Part shown: positions 29,143-39,667 of the stretch, piece by piece
How positions within the stretch are numbered: the first letter of the stretch is position 1
Layout: each line of letters starts with the position of its first letter
Origin: Erwinia tracheiphila
GTDB taxonomy: Bacteria; Pseudomonadota; Gammaproteobacteria; Enterobacterales; Enterobacteriaceae
Assembly: GCF_021365465.1 (NCBI RefSeq)
Contig: NZ_CP089932.1
Location: forward strand, 4,216,001 to 4,280,000
DNA: 64,000 nt
Reading direction: 5' to 3'
Program-made: the position numbers and the translations under genes
Notes under the pieces: generated by a model
What the model was told of the DNA's origin: nothing
Databases searched by the model: none
The model's input: only the letters and a program-made list of their open reading frames with translations

Positions 29143-29862
29143 TTATTTTGGATAATAAGCAGTAACAAATGCGCCAAGATCAGTAATGTATTGATATTTC
29201 ATTTTTACATTATTTGTACTGACGTTTTTGAAAGAAAACGTTTTCGTAGAATAGGGTCCTACCATTCCTCCTGGTAATTCAGAGACTTCCTTTTCTCCAG
29301 AAAGTAATGCAAAATTAGCGAAGGACACCGAATAAGGCTCATTATTCGTTACGGTATAGATATAATCATTGCCGGATCTTTTTTCCGTCCAGTTCAATCT
29401 AGTGGCTGATTCTTCTGGTGATCCCTTCAGACTCACAGGGCGGTAGAATAATTTTATTCTTGTTCTGAAAGCGACGTTAAGTTTATTGCTGCCTTCACTT
29501 CCTTCTTTTATTGATGGTGCGTCAAGCACATTGATCCAAAAAACACTCTCACGATCTTTTGGTAGAGAAGTTGACACATTTTCCAAAGATATTATTCTGA
29601 AAACCTTGCTCTTTTGTGCATTGATACGCGACACAGGCGGAGATAAGGTAAATGGCACATCACCTTTTATTTCGATACTCTCATCCTCCTTTTCTGCTAA
29701 CCATAATTGCAGTAAAGAAGGCGAATCTCCTGTATTTTTGATAACGAAAGATTGCTCATTGTCTTTTTCATTCAGCACAACTCGCGTGGTCATTATTTTA
29801 ACCGCAGAAAATGATGATACCGGATAGAACATAATCAACATTAGCATTATTATTCTTAACAT
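29143..29862 (-). CDS. Periplasmic fimbrial chaperone (PapD-like)
   Basis: This 239-residue protein has a signal peptide (to about residue 19, SSFSA), then two immunoglobulin-like domains. The first holds the G1 strand region NVAFRTRIKLFYRP, with the basic residue that anchors the subunit C-terminus, and the family motif near PPVSRINAQKSKVFRI. It would escort pilin subunits to the usher by donor-strand complementation. It follows the pilin after 127 bp containing a strong hairpin and precedes the usher by 13 bp. Confidence 0.94.
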   Translation of the reverse strand: MLRIIMLMLIMFYPVSSFSAVKIMTTRVVLNEKDNEQSFVIKNTGDSPSLLQLWLAEKEDESIEIKGDVPFTLSPPVSRINAQKSKVFRIISLENVSTSLPKDRESVFWINVLDAPSIKEGSEGSNKLNVAFRTRIKLFYRPVSLKGSPEESATRLNWTEKRSGNDYIYTVTNNEPYSVSFANFALLSGEKEVSELPGGMVGPYSTKTFSFKNVSTNNVKMKYQYITDLGAFVTAYYPK

Positions 29863-29919
29863 ATTTTTTCCTCATTAAACGATCCTGTGCCAAAAATATA
29901 CCCCGTTCGAAATATTTTA

Positions 29920-29948
29920 ATTAAATGGGGGGAGGCCCCCCATTTAAT
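29920..29948. promoter_or_regulatory. Strong hairpin between pilin and chaperone genes
   Basis: The repeat ATTAAATGGGGGG (29920-29932) pairs perfectly with CCCCCCATTTAAT (29936-29948) around a 3-nt loop. It lies after the pilin stop codon and before the chaperone start. Stem-loops in this position in fimbrial operons act as partial terminators or mRNA-end protectors that keep pilin in excess over assembly proteins. That role is inferred here. Confidence 0.8.
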
Positions 29949-29989
29949 CCATGGGTTATAAAAGCCCATTATTATTTCTTAAATTTTTA

Positions 29990-30571
29990 TTATTGATAGG
30001 TGACTGAGTAAACAACATCGCTCTCAACGTTCCCCGCACTTGCAGCACCACCGACGGTGGCATACTGAGCCCAGTACTGAAAAGTCGCTTTTTGATCTGC
30101 AATAGTGACTGGCTGGTGGCTGGCATTTAACAGCGCAAGATTCAATGGCGTCTTGTCATTATTCAAAATACGAATGAAAACATTTCTTGCTCCTCCGGCA
30201 ACAGCGTCGGCACTAACCGTATTCTTCAAAAAACCTGTCGCAGTGTCGATGTTATTGCTCTGTGCTCTTTCAAAGATGACGTTGGCCACCTTCCCGTTAG
30301 TACAGTTTTCACCTGAAAGCGCAATATGAAACCTTGTATCACCGGCAAATTGGTTAGCCTTACTCAGCGCGCTGGTGCTAACCTGCGGTAGAGTTACCGT
30401 AAAGTCAGCACCCTGATCGGCATTTGCTTCATCGCCACCGCTTATATCACACGTGGTATCTGAAATAGTTCCCCTGAACGTAATCGTCCCATCATTCGCG
30501 GTTACCCCTGCCGATGAGAAACCCGCAGCCAGCACTATCATCATTATCTTTTTATAATTAAACAAACTCAT
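29990..30571 (-). CDS. Major fimbrial subunit (FimA-type pilin)
   Basis: This 193-residue pilin has a signal peptide ending near GVTA (residue 25), an N-terminal donor strand (DGTITFRGTISDTTCDI) and two cysteines at about 42 and 90 (TTCDI and ENCTN). The C-terminal beta-strand ends VVYSVTYQ, with the penultimate tyrosine typical of chaperone-usher subunits. It is the first gene of the minus-strand fimbrial run, facing a divergent regulator across 473 bp. It would form the rod of the fimbria. Confidence 0.93.
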   Translation of the reverse strand: MSLFNYKKIMMIVLAAGFSSAGVTANDGTITFRGTISDTTCDISGGDEANADQGADFTVTLPQVSTSALSKANQFAGDTRFHIALSGENCTNGKVANVIFERAQSNNIDTATGFLKNTVSADAVAGGARNVFIRILNNDKTPLNLALLNASHQPVTIADQKATFQYWAQYATVGGAASAGNVESDVVYSVTYQ

Positions 30572-31044
30572 AAATTCAACCTCATATAATTAACATTTAT
30601 TTTTCAAACTTATCGATAGCTAATTAGGCATTATGTTAATAGCTTTAAAAGGTATCGATATGACCTCCCTGTTTAATGATTTAATCATTTTCTGTCAGCA
30701 AAAATCCATAAAATAGCTCTTAAGCTAACCAGGGTAATTCTTAATCAACATCGGACAGTTGATAATCGTCTTACTGCGAAAATAAGATTAGTGAAAATTC
30801 TTTTCTCATTTCCCTTACCTCCTTAAAGCGACAGCTCAAGATAAAAATTAATTAAGAAGTTTTAGCTTAACTTTAGAGAAAAATTGTCGATAATAGTTAA
30901 CGTAAAATACGCGAATGATCTTCTGTTACTCCTTGCATATCATCATGGTTTATACGTCATCTGACACACCTAAGGCTTTCTTAATCCGTATCAAGTCTGC
31001 CTTTAGTAAAATTAGTACTGACCTCTTTAAGGATGTTTAACGCT
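30572..31044. promoter_or_regulatory. Divergent intergenic region between pilin and regulator
   Basis: This AT-rich 473-bp stretch has no coding frame and separates divergent genes, so promoters for the fimbrial/TPS unit and for the regulator probably lie here. I see no flanking inverted repeats of the kind used by fim-type invertible switches, and no clear GATC pair of the pap type. Confidence 0.5.
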
Positions 31045-31494
31045 ATGGAAAAAAATAAAATTACCAGATATTGTATTAATAATGTTGCTGAATTTTTGCC
31101 AGATAAAAACCGATTAATTAATTGTGTGACGGGCGATGAAAACACGCTCTACAGCACAGCATCACGCTGCCTTCATGTGCTGATCACCAATGTTGGCAAG
31201 GTTGTCACACACACATCGTTGTATGAAGCTGGCTGGGAACGGCAGGGAAAAGAGGTAACGCCTAATACGCTTTATCAAACGATTTCAGAGCTGCGAAAGC
31301 AGTTAAATAATGCTGGATTTAAAAATAACATCATTCAAACATTGCCACGTCAGGGATGGAGTATCAGCAATGACGTGGTTGTAACGGAAATAACTGAATC
31401 AATATCATCGAAAAATACACAGGTGCTACCGTCGGCTCAGGATAAGAGCATCAGGCAATTATGTAAGAATTTTGTTAAATATCTGACGCAATAA
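31045..31494 (+). CDS. Small OmpR/CadC-type winged-helix regulator
   Basis: The chosen ATG at 31045 has AAGGA eleven bases upstream; an ATG at 31033 is an alternative. The roughly 149-residue product contains a Trans_reg_C winged helix (about 25-105): the strand FLPDKNRLINCV, the helix SRCLHVLITNVGKVVTHTSL, the recognition segment TPNTLYQTISELRKQLNN and the wing IIQTLPRQGWSIS. No receiver domain or transmembrane segment is present, so it is a DNA-binding domain with a short polar tail. It diverges from the fimbrial pilin gene and is the best candidate for its local regulator. Confidence 0.82.
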   Translation: MEKNKITRYCINNVAEFLPDKNRLINCVTGDENTLYSTASRCLHVLITNVGKVVTHTSLYEAGWERQGKEVTPNTLYQTISELRKQLNNAGFKNNIIQTLPRQGWSISNDVVVTEITESISSKNTQVLPSAQDKSIRQLCKNFVKYLTQ

Positions 31495-32067
31495 TATTGC
31501 CTCCTGAAAAAAAACTTTATTTTTTTCAGAGTAGAGTGAAATATTAAAACAACATGAGTAACTAAAAAATAGCATTGCTAAATTAATTTTAACCTTTGTT
31601 CTTTATATAACTTTCATCAACGGCTAGCCCTTTTGTCAGTAACCAGCAATAGATTTATGCCGATTAAAATATTCAAATTAGATATTCACTTTACACTTTT
31701 ACAACAGCGAGGTTATTAATACTTATTCAGACTAAAAAAAAGAACACACCCCTGACAGGTGAATTCAATATCACCACGATTGTTAATATTATTTAAATCC
31801 GCCCGGTCAGGCGATGGGTTTATCCTTTTAGTAACAGAGTTTCTTGCCTGTCATGAACAATGCTTTTTAGCAGGGCTTCACGCAAAGTGAAGTCCAACTG
31901 GCAATCCATGCTTCGTGTGCCGGGTTTAAGCACGCAGGTGAGAGCATGCTGATAAATTCTGTAAACAGGAATTGAATGCAATGAATGAGTAAAGGGTGGT
32001 AAAACAGAGGGATAAATCGAAATGAATAGAGCTGAAGAATTTTTGATGCTTATAAGATAACTGAAAC
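31495..32067. other. Right edge of the tRNA-Gly island, no gene seen
   Basis: This is AT-rich DNA without a convincing gene. A minus-strand frame at 31820-32128 overlaps the tRNA gene and is rejected, although the part at 31830-31920 translates plausibly (DFTLREALLKSIVHDR) and might be a gene scrap. Confidence 0.5.
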
Positions 32068-32143
<76 letters not shown>

Positions 32144-32257
32144 ATAACGTAACGAGTGTAAAACTCGTGCCGTTATGGGGAGCGCATTATACGAATAAAT
32201 TTCCCCTCTGCAAGACAGTCACCGATTTTTTTCGCGTTTTTGTTTCGATCACTGTTT

Positions 32258-32298
32258 AAATCGGCAGATTGCTGCATTAGCCATCACTCTGCCGATTT
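32258..32298. terminator. Bidirectional terminator downstream of orn
   Basis: AAATCGGCAGA (32258-32268) pairs with TCTGCCGATTT (32288-32298) as an 11-bp perfect stem around a 19-nt loop. It is followed by TTTTTTATT on the plus side and ATTTAAA on the minus side. It lies 18 bp beyond the orn stop codon. Confidence 0.75.
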
Positions 32299-32316
32299 TT
32301 TATTCAAAACCGATGA

Positions 32317-32862
32317 TTACTGCTGAATAAAATGTTCCCTGTAGTAAGCAAGTTCCGCAACGGATTCACGAATATCATCCATCGCCTGATGTGAACCCTG
32401 TTTTTTAAAACCTGCCAAAATTTCAGGCTTCCAGCGACGGGCCAGTTCCTTCAGGGTGCTGACATCCAGATAACGATAATGGAACCAGGCTTCCAGTTGC
32501 GGCATATATTTGAACAAAAAACGGCGATCCTGCCCGATACTGTTACCGCAGATCGGCGAACTGTTAGCAGGTACCCACTGCTTAAGGAAGTCAATTGTCT
32601 GCTGTTCCGCAGCCTGTTCGTCATGCTGGCTGGCCTTAACGCGCGCGACCAGACCGCTGTTAGTATGGGTTTTCACGTTCCAGTCATCCATCAATGCCAG
32701 CTGAGTATCGGGCTGATGAACAGCAAAAACCGGTCCTTCCGCCAGGATATTCAGCTCTGCATCGGTCACCAGCGTGGCAATCTCGATAATACGATCGCGT
32801 TCGGGGTCCAGCCCGGTCATTTCAAGGTCAATCCAAATCAAATTACTGGCATTTGCGGTCAT
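32317..32862 (-). CDS. orn: Oligoribonuclease
   Basis: This 181-residue DEDDh 3'-to-5' exonuclease degrades very short RNAs (nanoRNAs), including pGpG. Exo I is [20 protein letters not shown] (near 10-30), Exo II is [15 protein letters not shown] (near 107) and Exo III is [14 protein letters not shown] (near 158), including the catalytic His and Asp. It is normal in length and position, divergent from rsgA across 96 bp. Confidence 0.97.
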   Translation of the reverse strand: MTANASNLIWIDLEMTGLDPERDRIIEIATLVTDAELNILAEGPVFAVHQPDTQLALMDDWNVKTHTNSGLVARVKASQHDEQAAEQQTIDFLKQWVPANSSPICGNSIGQDRRFLFKYMPQLEAWFHYRYLDVSTLKELARRWKPEILAGFKKQGSHQAMDDIRESVAELAYYREHFIQQ

Positions 32863-32958
32863 AGGGTTTCTCGCCGTGGCTTATATCATCAAACATTAGC
32901 GTGTATCATAGCCGTTTTGCCCGGCAAGGGCTAAGATCGCCAATCCGTGTGAGGGAAA

Positions 32959-34020
32959 GTGAGCAAAAACAAACTGTCCAAAGGTCAGCAGCGTCGCGTC
33001 AGCGCCAATCACGATCGTCGTCTGCAACAACGCAGTCAGAAGCCTGAACCCGATGACAGCCTGTTTGGCGATACGCAGGATGGCATCGTTATTAGCCGCT
33101 TTGGCATGCATGCGGATGTTGAAGATTTGGCCGGCACCATTCATCGCTGCAATATTCGTCGCACCATTCGATCGCTGGTCACTGGTGATCGTGTGTGCTG
33201 GCGCGCCGGCTTGCAGGAAGGGGCTTCGGTAAAAGGGATCGTTGAGGCGGTTCATCAGCGTCGCTCGGTCCTGACCCGCCCGGATATGTATGATGGAGTA
33301 AAGCCGATTGCTGCCAACATCGATCAAATTGTGATCGTTTCTGCCATCCTGCCCGAGCTGTCGCTTAACATCATTGACCGATATCTGGTGGCAAGCGAAA
33401 CGCTTGGGGTTGAACCGCTGCTGGTGCTGAACAAAATCGATCTTCTCGATGATGAAGGCCGACAGTTTGTTGATGAACAGATGGATATTTATCGGAAGAT
33501 TGGCTACCAGGTGCTGATGATATCCAACAGGCAAAAAGAGAGTCTGCAAACGCTGGAGAGATCCTTAACCGGGCATATCAGCATTTTTGCCGGACAGTCC
33601 GGCGTTGGAAAATCAAGCCTGCTGAATAACCTGCTGGGACTCGAACACGGTGGCGAAGCGATCCTCACCAATGAGGTATCAGATGTCTCGGGGCTGGGCC
33701 AACACACCACCACCGCATCCAGGCTCTACCATTTTCCGCACGGCGGCGATGTGATTGATTCTCCTGGCGTGCGTGAGTTTGGTTTATGGCACCTGGAACC
33801 TGAACAAATAACCCGCGGCTTTATCGAATTCCGTCAGTTTCTGGGCTATTGCAAATTTCGCGACTGTAAACACGACACCGATCCAGGCTGTGCTATTCGT
33901 GAAGCAATGGATAGGGATGACATTGATGAATCTCGTTTCGATAATTACCATCGCATTCTGGAAAGTATGTCGGAAATGCAGCTGAAAACGCGCCGAAGTT
34001 TTTCAGAAAGAAGTGATTAA
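32959..34020 (+). CDS. rsgA: Ribosome small subunit-dependent GTPase RsgA
   Basis: This 353-residue circularly permuted GTPase assists late 30S maturation. It starts at GTG with GAGGGA just upstream. The basic N-terminus and OB fold (about 1-110) are followed by G4 NKID (about 158), G1 [13 protein letters not shown] (about 213) and G3 DSPGVREF (about 266). A zinc-binding C-terminal domain has Cys and His in [14 protein letters not shown] (about 297-310). It is followed by psd after 106 bp. It is intact. Confidence 0.97.
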   Translation: MSKNKLSKGQQRRVSANHDRRLQQRSQKPEPDDSLFGDTQDGIVISRFGMHADVEDLAGTIHRCNIRRTIRSLVTGDRVCWRAGLQEGASVKGIVEAVHQRRSVLTRPDMYDGVKPIAANIDQIVIVSAILPELSLNIIDRYLVASETLGVEPLLVLNKIDLLDDEGRQFVDEQMDIYRKIGYQVLMISNRQKESLQTLERSLTGHISIFAGQSGVGKSSLLNNLLGLEHGGEAILTNEVSDVSGLGQHTTTASRLYHFPHGGDVIDSPGVREFGLWHLEPEQITRGFIEFRQFLGYCKFRDCKHDTDPGCAIREAMDRDDIDESRFDNYHRILESMSEMQLKTRRSFSERSD

Positions 34021-34126
34021 ACGCAGCCTTATGTCTTTTGCCCGGCAGGGAAGCATAGCCTGAATGCCGGGGCGCTGTTACAATCCGCACCTTATCACTG
34101 CATGCTGATTAAGCCAGGAGGCTATC

Positions 34127-35026
34127 GTGTTGGATCGTCTGAAACTCGGACTCAATTCTCTTCTCCCCAAAAAAGGTCTGACTGAACTGGCCGGATGGGG
34201 CGCAAGCAAGCGCGGCGGTTGGCTGACCAAAACCGTCATTGATATTTTTGTCTGGTGGTACAACGTTGATATGAGCGAGGCACAAAAGCCTGATACCGCC
34301 AGCTACCGTACTTTTAACGATTTCTTCGTGCGTCCGTTACGTGATGAAGCAAGGCCAGTTGAAACCGACCCAGCCCTGCTGGTTCAGCCAGCGGACGGTG
34401 CCATAAGCCAGCTTGGCAACATTGCAGGTGAGCAAATTTTCCAGGCAAAAGGCCACACATACTCACTGGAAGCGCTGCTGGCGGGCAATGCTGCCATGAC
34501 CGACATGTTCCGCGACGGCATTTTTGTTACCACCTATCTTGCCCCTCGTGACTACCATCGTGTTCACATGCCTTGCAACGGCATTTTACGTGAGATGATT
34601 TACGTACCGGGCAACCTTTACTCTGTCAATCCACTGACCGCACAAAATATCCCCAATCTCTTCGCCCGCAACGAACGCGTCATATGCCTGTTTGAGACTG
34701 AATTTGGGCCGATGGCGCAAATTCTGGTTGGTGCAACTATTGTCGGCAGCATTGAAACCATCTGGGCCGGGACAATTACTCCTCCCCGTGAAGGCGTGAT
34801 CAAACGCTGGAGCTGGCCTTCTGCCAACGAGGAAGGTGCCGTTGTGTTATTAAAAGGACAGGAAATGGGTCGGTTTAAACTCGGTTCCACCGTTATTAAC
34901 CTTTTTGCACCAGGCAAGGTTAAGCTGGTGGAAAATCTGGCAGTCGAAAGTAAAACCCGCTGCGGCCAGGCATTAGCGACCGTGATACTGAAAGAGCCAG
35001 CAGAAAGCGCCCTGCCTGATGCCTGA
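34127..35026 (+). CDS. psd: Phosphatidylserine decarboxylase proenzyme
   Basis: This 299-residue inner-membrane enzyme makes phosphatidylethanolamine. It self-cleaves at LGST (252-255), turning Ser254 into the pyruvoyl cofactor. The triad partners D90 (QPAD) and H147 (RDYHRVHMP) are present. The start is GTG after a strong AGGAGG. The C-terminal tail is about 20 residues shorter than in E. coli and lacks its acidic end, which is not catalytic. It overlaps mscM by 8 bp, the usual psd-mscM operon. Confidence 0.97.
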   Translation: MLDRLKLGLNSLLPKKGLTELAGWGASKRGGWLTKTVIDIFVWWYNVDMSEAQKPDTASYRTFNDFFVRPLRDEARPVETDPALLVQPADGAISQLGNIAGEQIFQAKGHTYSLEALLAGNAAMTDMFRDGIFVTTYLAPRDYHRVHMPCNGILREMIYVPGNLYSVNPLTAQNIPNLFARNERVICLFETEFGPMAQILVGATIVGSIETIWAGTITPPREGVIKRWSWPSANEEGAVVLLKGQEMGRFKLGSTVINLFAPGKVKLVENLAVESKTRCGQALATVILKEPAESALPDA

Positions 35027-38000
35027 TCGCTTCGCCATGCTGCGTCTGATTCTGGTTATTTTGATGAGCTGGGCCTTAGCCCAGCTGCCTAGTGCTATTG
35101 CTGCACCAAGTGCCGCACAGCTCAGACAAACACTTGAAGAAACCAAATCCAATAAAGATACGCCGGACCAGGCGGAAATTATTGAGAGTTTGCAATCAGC
35201 GTTAAACTGGTTGGATGAACAACAGAAATCTGAGAGCAACACGCGAGATTATCAGCTAATCATCGATAATTTCCCGAAAATCTCCCGCGAGCTTCGACAA
35301 CAGATTGCCGGACTGGGTGACACGGCCGAAAAAATCCGCGTCGATATGACCGCTGCCGAGTTGGATCAGCAAATTCTTCAGATAAGCAGTCAGCTATTGG
35401 AAGAAGGCCGCCAGGCGCAGCAGGAACAGGATCATATCAGGGAAATCAGTGACTCGCTGGCTCAGTTGCCTCAGCAGCAAACCGAAGCGAGACGGGCGCT
35501 GAATGAAATAGAACGGCGTCTTCAGGGTCAGCCTGCGGCCACCACATCGTTGGCTCAGGCACAGCTCGCCGCCCGTCAGGCGGAATCAGCTGCCCGTAAA
35601 GTGCAGGTTGATGAACTGGAACTGGCCCAGCTTTCTGCCAGTAACCGCCAGGAACTGGCGCGGATGCGCAGTGATTACCATCAGCGCAAAGCCAGCCAAC
35701 TCGACGACACGCTGCAGCAATTACGCTATCAGCTTAACTCACAGCGCCAGCAGGAAGCAGAACGCGCCCTTGAGAAAACCGAGCAGCTGGCAGAAAACAG
35801 TGGCGACCTTCCTGAAAATATCCGTAAACAATTCAGTATCAACCGCGAGTTATCCGAAGCACTTAACCAGCAAGCACAGCAGATGAGCCTGGTGGTTTCA
35901 CAGCAACGTACGGCGGTTGACCAGACCATCCAGGTTCGCCAGGCCCTGGACACGCTGCGTGAACAGGCACAGTGGATTAGCGTGTCCAGCGTACTGGGCG
36001 AGGCGTTGCGTGCACAGGTTGCCCGTCTGCCAGAAATGCCTAAATCCCAGCAGCTTAATATTGAGATGGGCCAGCTGCGAGTGCAACGATTGCATTACGA
36101 GGATATTCTGGAGCGTCAGAAGCAGCTGCTTCAACTTAAACAGGATGACAGTAGCCCGTTGAGCGACGAGCAGCGCAGCATTCTTGCCGCTCAACTTAAA
36201 ACCCAGCGTGAACTGGTTGGCTCTCTGCTTTCGGGCAGTGATAATCTTATCCTTGAGGTGACCAAGCTGAAGGTGGCAAATGGTCAGCTGGTCGAGGCCC
36301 TGAAAGAAGTAAGGGAAGCCACGCATCGTTACCTTTTCTGGGCGGCCGATGTCAGCCCTTTGAGCTTCATTTTTCCACTGGACCTCATGCGCGACCTGAA
36401 AACGCTTCTGTCGCTGGATACCCTGGGTCAGCTTGGGGGCGCATTGGTGATGATGGCCACCAGCCAGGAGACGCTGTTACCGATTATCGGCGCAATGCTA
36501 CTGGTGGTTCTGAGTCTGAGTTCACGCCGTCACTACCACGATTTTCTTAACCGCTCCGCCAGTAAAGTCGGCAAAGTCACTCAGGATAAATTCGCGCTGA
36601 CCGCGCGCACCGTGTTCTGGTCGATTTTGGTCGCGCTGCCGCTGCCGGTTTTGTGGATGGCATTAGGCTACGGACTGCAACATGCCTGGCCATACCCTAT
36701 CGCGGTAGCCATTGGCGATGGGGTAACGGCCACCGTGCCGCTGCTGTGGGCATTTATGATAAGCGCGGCATTTGCCCGCCAGAAAGGCCTGTTTATCGTC
36801 CATTTCCGCTGGCAGCAAAATCGGGTTGCCAGAGCAATGCGCTTTTACAGCCTTTGCGTCGGCTTCGTCGTGCCATTAATTATGTTGCTGATTAGCCTGG
36901 ATAATATGGAAGATCGTCAGTTTTCAGCGACCCTCGGGAGGCTCTGCTTCATTTTGATTTGCAGCGCGCTGAGTCTGGTCAGCGTCAGCCTCAAACGCGC
37001 CGGTATCCCGCTTTACCTTGATAAAGAAGGTAACGGTCAGAACATTATCAGCAATATTCTCTGGAATGTGCTGATCGCTATTCCGCTTGCCGCCGCTCTG
37101 GCTTCTTGTATTGGTTTTCTGGCGACCTCTCAGGCCTTGCTGGCAAGACTGGAAACATCCGTAGCTATCTGGTTTCTGCTGCTGGTGATTTACCACATTA
37201 TTCGCCGCTGGATGCTCATCCAGCGGCGCCGCATTGCCTTTGACCGGGCGCGGGCGCGTCGCGCAGATATTCTGGCGCAGCGGGCAAAAGGTGAAGAGGA
37301 CATTCAGTCTGCACAACACAGCTCAGAAACGCCGGATATGGATGAACCAGTAATCGATCTGGACACCATCAGCGCACAGTCACTGCGCCTGGTTCGCTCC
37401 ATTCTGACGCTGATCGCGCTGGTTTCCGTGATAGTGCTGTGGTCAGAAATCCACTCTGCTTTTGGCTTTCTTGAAAACATTAATTTATGGGATGTCAGTA
37501 CGACCGTTAAGGGGGTGGAAAGTCTGCAACCGATTACGCTGGGCTCTGTGCTAATTGCCATACTGGTCCTTATTATTACCACTCAGCTGGTCAGAAATAT
37601 GCCTGCCCTGCTTGAGTTGGCGCTGTTGCAGCATCTTAATCTGACGCCGGGTACAGGCTATGCCATCACCACCGTGACCAAGTATTTGCTGATTCTGTTC
37701 GGCGGGCTGATGGGCTTTTCGATGATAGGTATTGACTGGTCAAAACTGCAATGGCTGGTGGCGGCGTTGGGTGTGGGGTTGGGGTTTGGTCTGCAGGAGA
37801 TTTTTGCCAACTTTATTTCTGGCCTGATGATTTTGTTTGAAAAACCTATTCGGATTGGCGATACCGTTACTATCCGCGATTTAACCGGTAGCGTAACGCG
37901 TATCAACACCCGTGCTACAACGATTACGGACTGGGATCGCAAAGAAATTATTGTGCCAAATAAAGCCTTTATTACCGAGCAGTTTGTTAACTGGTCCCTT

Positions 38001-38372
38001 TCAGACTCCATCACCCGCGTGGTGTTGACCATTCCGGCGGCAGCGGAAGCCAACAGCGAGGAAGTGACCCAGATTTTGCTTACCGCGGCACAGCGCTGCC
38101 CACTCGTGCTGGATGTACCGCCTCCAGAAGCCTGGCTGGTGGATTTGCAACAGGGTATTCAACTGTTTGAGCTGCGTATCCACGCCGCAGAAATGGGGCA
38201 CCGAATGCCATTGCGCCACGATATACATCAGCTAATCCTCCTCGGCTATCAGCAGCACGGCCTGGAGATGCCATTCCCCCCTTTCCAGGTAAGAATGGAA
38301 ACAATGGGCCGCAAAACCTCTTCAACGGACGGAAACACCACAGCAAGAAACTATAAATCCGGCGGGCTGTAA
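35019..38372 (+). CDS. mscM: Miniconductance mechanosensitive channel MscM (YjeP)
   Basis: This 1117-residue large MscS-family channel protects against osmotic downshock. It has a signal peptide (to about residue 28), then a long periplasmic coiled-coil region rich in Gln, Glu and Ala (about 30-470). Multiple transmembrane segments run from about 480 to 900, and the conserved pore and MscS beta domain lie at about 890-1000 ([19 protein letters not shown] and [12 protein letters not shown]). The length matches E. coli YjeP. It overlaps psd by 8 bp and is convergent with epmA. Confidence 0.95.
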   Translation: MPDRFAMLRLILVILMSWALAQLPSAIAAPSAAQLRQTLEETKSNKDTPDQAEIIESLQSALNWLDEQQKSESNTRDYQLIIDNFPKISRELRQQIAGLGDTAEKIRVDMTAAELDQQILQISSQLLEEGRQAQQEQDHIREISDSLAQLPQQQTEARRALNEIERRLQGQPAATTSLAQAQLAARQAESAARKVQVDELELAQLSASNRQELARMRSDYHQRKASQLDDTLQQLRYQLNSQRQQEAERALEKTEQLAENSGDLPENIRKQFSINRELSEALNQQAQQMSLVVSQQRTAVDQTIQVRQALDTLREQAQWISVSSVLGEALRAQVARLPEMPKSQQLNIEMGQLRVQRLHYEDILERQKQLLQLKQDDSSPLSDEQRSILAAQLKTQRELVGSLLSGSDNLILEVTKLKVANGQLVEALKEVREATHRYLFWAADVSPLSFIFPLDLMRDLKTLLSLDTLGQLGGALVMMATSQETLLPIIGAMLLVVLSLSSRRHYHDFLNRSASKVGKVTQDKFALTARTVFWSILVALPLPVLWMALGYGLQHAWPYPIAVAIGDGVTATVPLLWAFMISAAFARQKGLFIVHFRWQQNRVARAMRFYSLCVGFVVPLIMLLISLDNMEDRQFSATLGRLCFILICSALSLVSVSLKRAGIPLYLDKEGNGQNIISNILWNVLIAIPLAAALASCIGFLATSQALLARLETSVAIWFLLLVIYHIIRRWMLIQRRRIAFDRARARRADILAQRAKGEEDIQSAQHSSETPDMDEPVIDLDTISAQSLRLVRSILTLIALVSVIVLWSEIHSAFGFLENINLWDVSTTVKGVESLQPITLGSVLIAILVLIITTQLVRNMPALLELALLQHLNLTPGTGYAITTVTKYLLILFGGLMGFSMIGIDWSKLQWLVAALGVGLGFGLQEIFANFISGLMILFEKPIRIGDTVTIRDLTGSVTRINTRATTITDWDRKEIIVPNKAFITEQFVNWSLSDSITRVVLTIPAAAEANSEEVTQILLTAAQRCPLVLDVPPPEAWLVDLQQGIQLFELRIHAAEMGHRMPLRHDIHQLILLGYQQHGLEMPFPPFQVRMETMGRKTSSTDGNTTARNYKSGGL

Positions 38373-38417
38373 ATAATGATGCCCGTGGCACAGGCTGTTC
38401 CACGGCACTGAACGTTA

Positions 38418-39395
38418 TCAACAGCGTTCCACAGAAAACGCGATAACCTCACTCAGTCGTGACGCGTTCAACGCCAACATAACAATACGATCCACTCCCA
38501 ATGCCACGCCGGAGCACTCAGGCATGCCGTATGCAAGGGCGTCCAGAAGCAGGGTATCAATCGGTTGCTGTGGCAGCCCCTGAGCAGCGCGTTTCCGGTT
38601 ATCCTGCTCAAATCGCTGGCGTTGTTCACGACTGTCGGTCAGTTCACGAAAACCGTTGGCCAGCTCCATACCTTTAAAATAAACCTCAAAACGCTCGGCC
38701 ACGCGATGATCTTCCGTACTGATTTCAGCCAGTGCCGCCTGACTGGCAGGAAAATGGTAAACAAAAGCGGGCTTTTCTTTACCAATATGCGTTTCAACGC
38801 CTGTGACGAATAACAGCTGTAGCAGCGTGTCGCGATCTTCTTCGCGATGCGCCAAATCACCTACGCCTAATTTTTCCGCCGCGTTGCGCAACTGGGCTTT
38901 ATCTGCTGAAAGCGGGTCAACCTCCAGATGACGAATGAACGCCTGCTGATAAGAGAGGGTTTCCGCTGGCGCACACTCCAGCACCTGTTGCAGAAGATCG
39001 TCCACTTCATTCATCAGACGATACATATCATAGTGCGGACGATACCATTCCAGCATGGTAAATTCGGGATTGTGATGACGCCCGGCTTCTTCATTACGAA
39101 AGCTGCGGCACAGCTGAAAGATAGGCCCGCTGCCCGCGGCCAGCAGACGTTTCATGTGATATTCCGGGCTGGTCATTAGATAGAGATCCAGCCCGTCAGC
39201 CGCACCGGGCCAGACAAAGCGCGTCTGAAAAGGAAACAGATGAACATCGGTCACCGTTGCCTGACTCATGGCCGGGGTTTCTACTTCAAGCACCCCACGA
39301 TCGGCAAAAAAGCGTCGTATCTCGGCCATCATCGCCGCCCGCTTTAATAAATTGGCAATGGGCGCACTCGGCAACCAACTGGCCGTATCGCTCAT
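38418..39395 (-). CDS. epmA: EF-P (R)-beta-lysyltransferase EpmA
   Basis: This 325-residue LysRS paralogue without an anticodon-binding domain attaches (R)-beta-lysine to Lys34 of EF-P. Class II motif 2 is [21 protein letters not shown] (first part near 100), the lysine-pocket segment is [14 protein letters not shown] (near 240), and motif 3 is [14 protein letters not shown] (near 295). Its partners epmB and efp are in the same window, so the whole modification pathway is present. It is divergent from frdA. Confidence 0.96.
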   Translation of the reverse strand: MSDTASWLPSAPIANLLKRAAMMAEIRRFFADRGVLEVETPAMSQATVTDVHLFPFQTRFVWPGAADGLDLYLMTSPEYHMKRLLAAGSGPIFQLCRSFRNEEAGRHHNPEFTMLEWYRPHYDMYRLMNEVDDLLQQVLECAPAETLSYQQAFIRHLEVDPLSADKAQLRNAAEKLGVGDLAHREEDRDTLLQLLFVTGVETHIGKEKPAFVYHFPASQAALAEISTEDHRVAERFEVYFKGMELANGFRELTDSREQRQRFEQDNRKRAAQGLPQQPIDTLLLDALAYGMPECSGVALGVDRIVMLALNASRLSEVIAFSVERC

Positions 39396-39667
39396 GATAT
39401 CTACTCCTCAATTAACCGGATGAAGCAGTCTACCGGAGCTGTATCAGACAAACAAACCCGCCCGGATAAATTAAGCGTGGCCATTAAACTTGCAGGTAGC
39501 AAGAAAATGACGTTGGCAAAAAACGTCATAGCGATCACATTTTTGGCATTAATTTCGCACCCAAATACCTGAGCACATCAAGTTTGCCCAAAAGGAGCAG
39601 TTTTATACTGTCACCCCCTAAAACGGGAGGCTTTCCTTTTATCCACAACTCTCACAGGAAAAACATC

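Larger units (their letters stand above)
10041..32067. mobile_element. 22-kb genomic island between duplicated tRNA-Gly genes
   Basis: Everything between the two identical tRNA genes is accessory: nested insertion sequences, an ICE gene relic, an orphan Hcp, and the fimbrial/TPS gene run. In E. coli the tandem tRNA-Gly genes are separated only by short spacers, so this DNA was gained inside the array. No intact integrase is present in the island, so it is not obviously self-mobile. The repeats would permit deletion by recombination. Confidence 0.75.

Noticed and set aside
30572..31044. Invertible promoter switch for the fimbriae
   Set aside because: No flanking inverted repeats and no fimB/fimE-type recombinase were seen in or beside the region.
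39396..39667. FNR-binding site upstream of frdA
   Set aside because: No good match to TTGATNNNNATCAA was found. Regulation by FNR is expected from the family but not shown by this sequence.
39584..39667. Upstream extension of FrdA by 28 residues
   Set aside because: The extension has no family similarity. The GTG at 39668 has a ribosome site and matches the known FrdA start.
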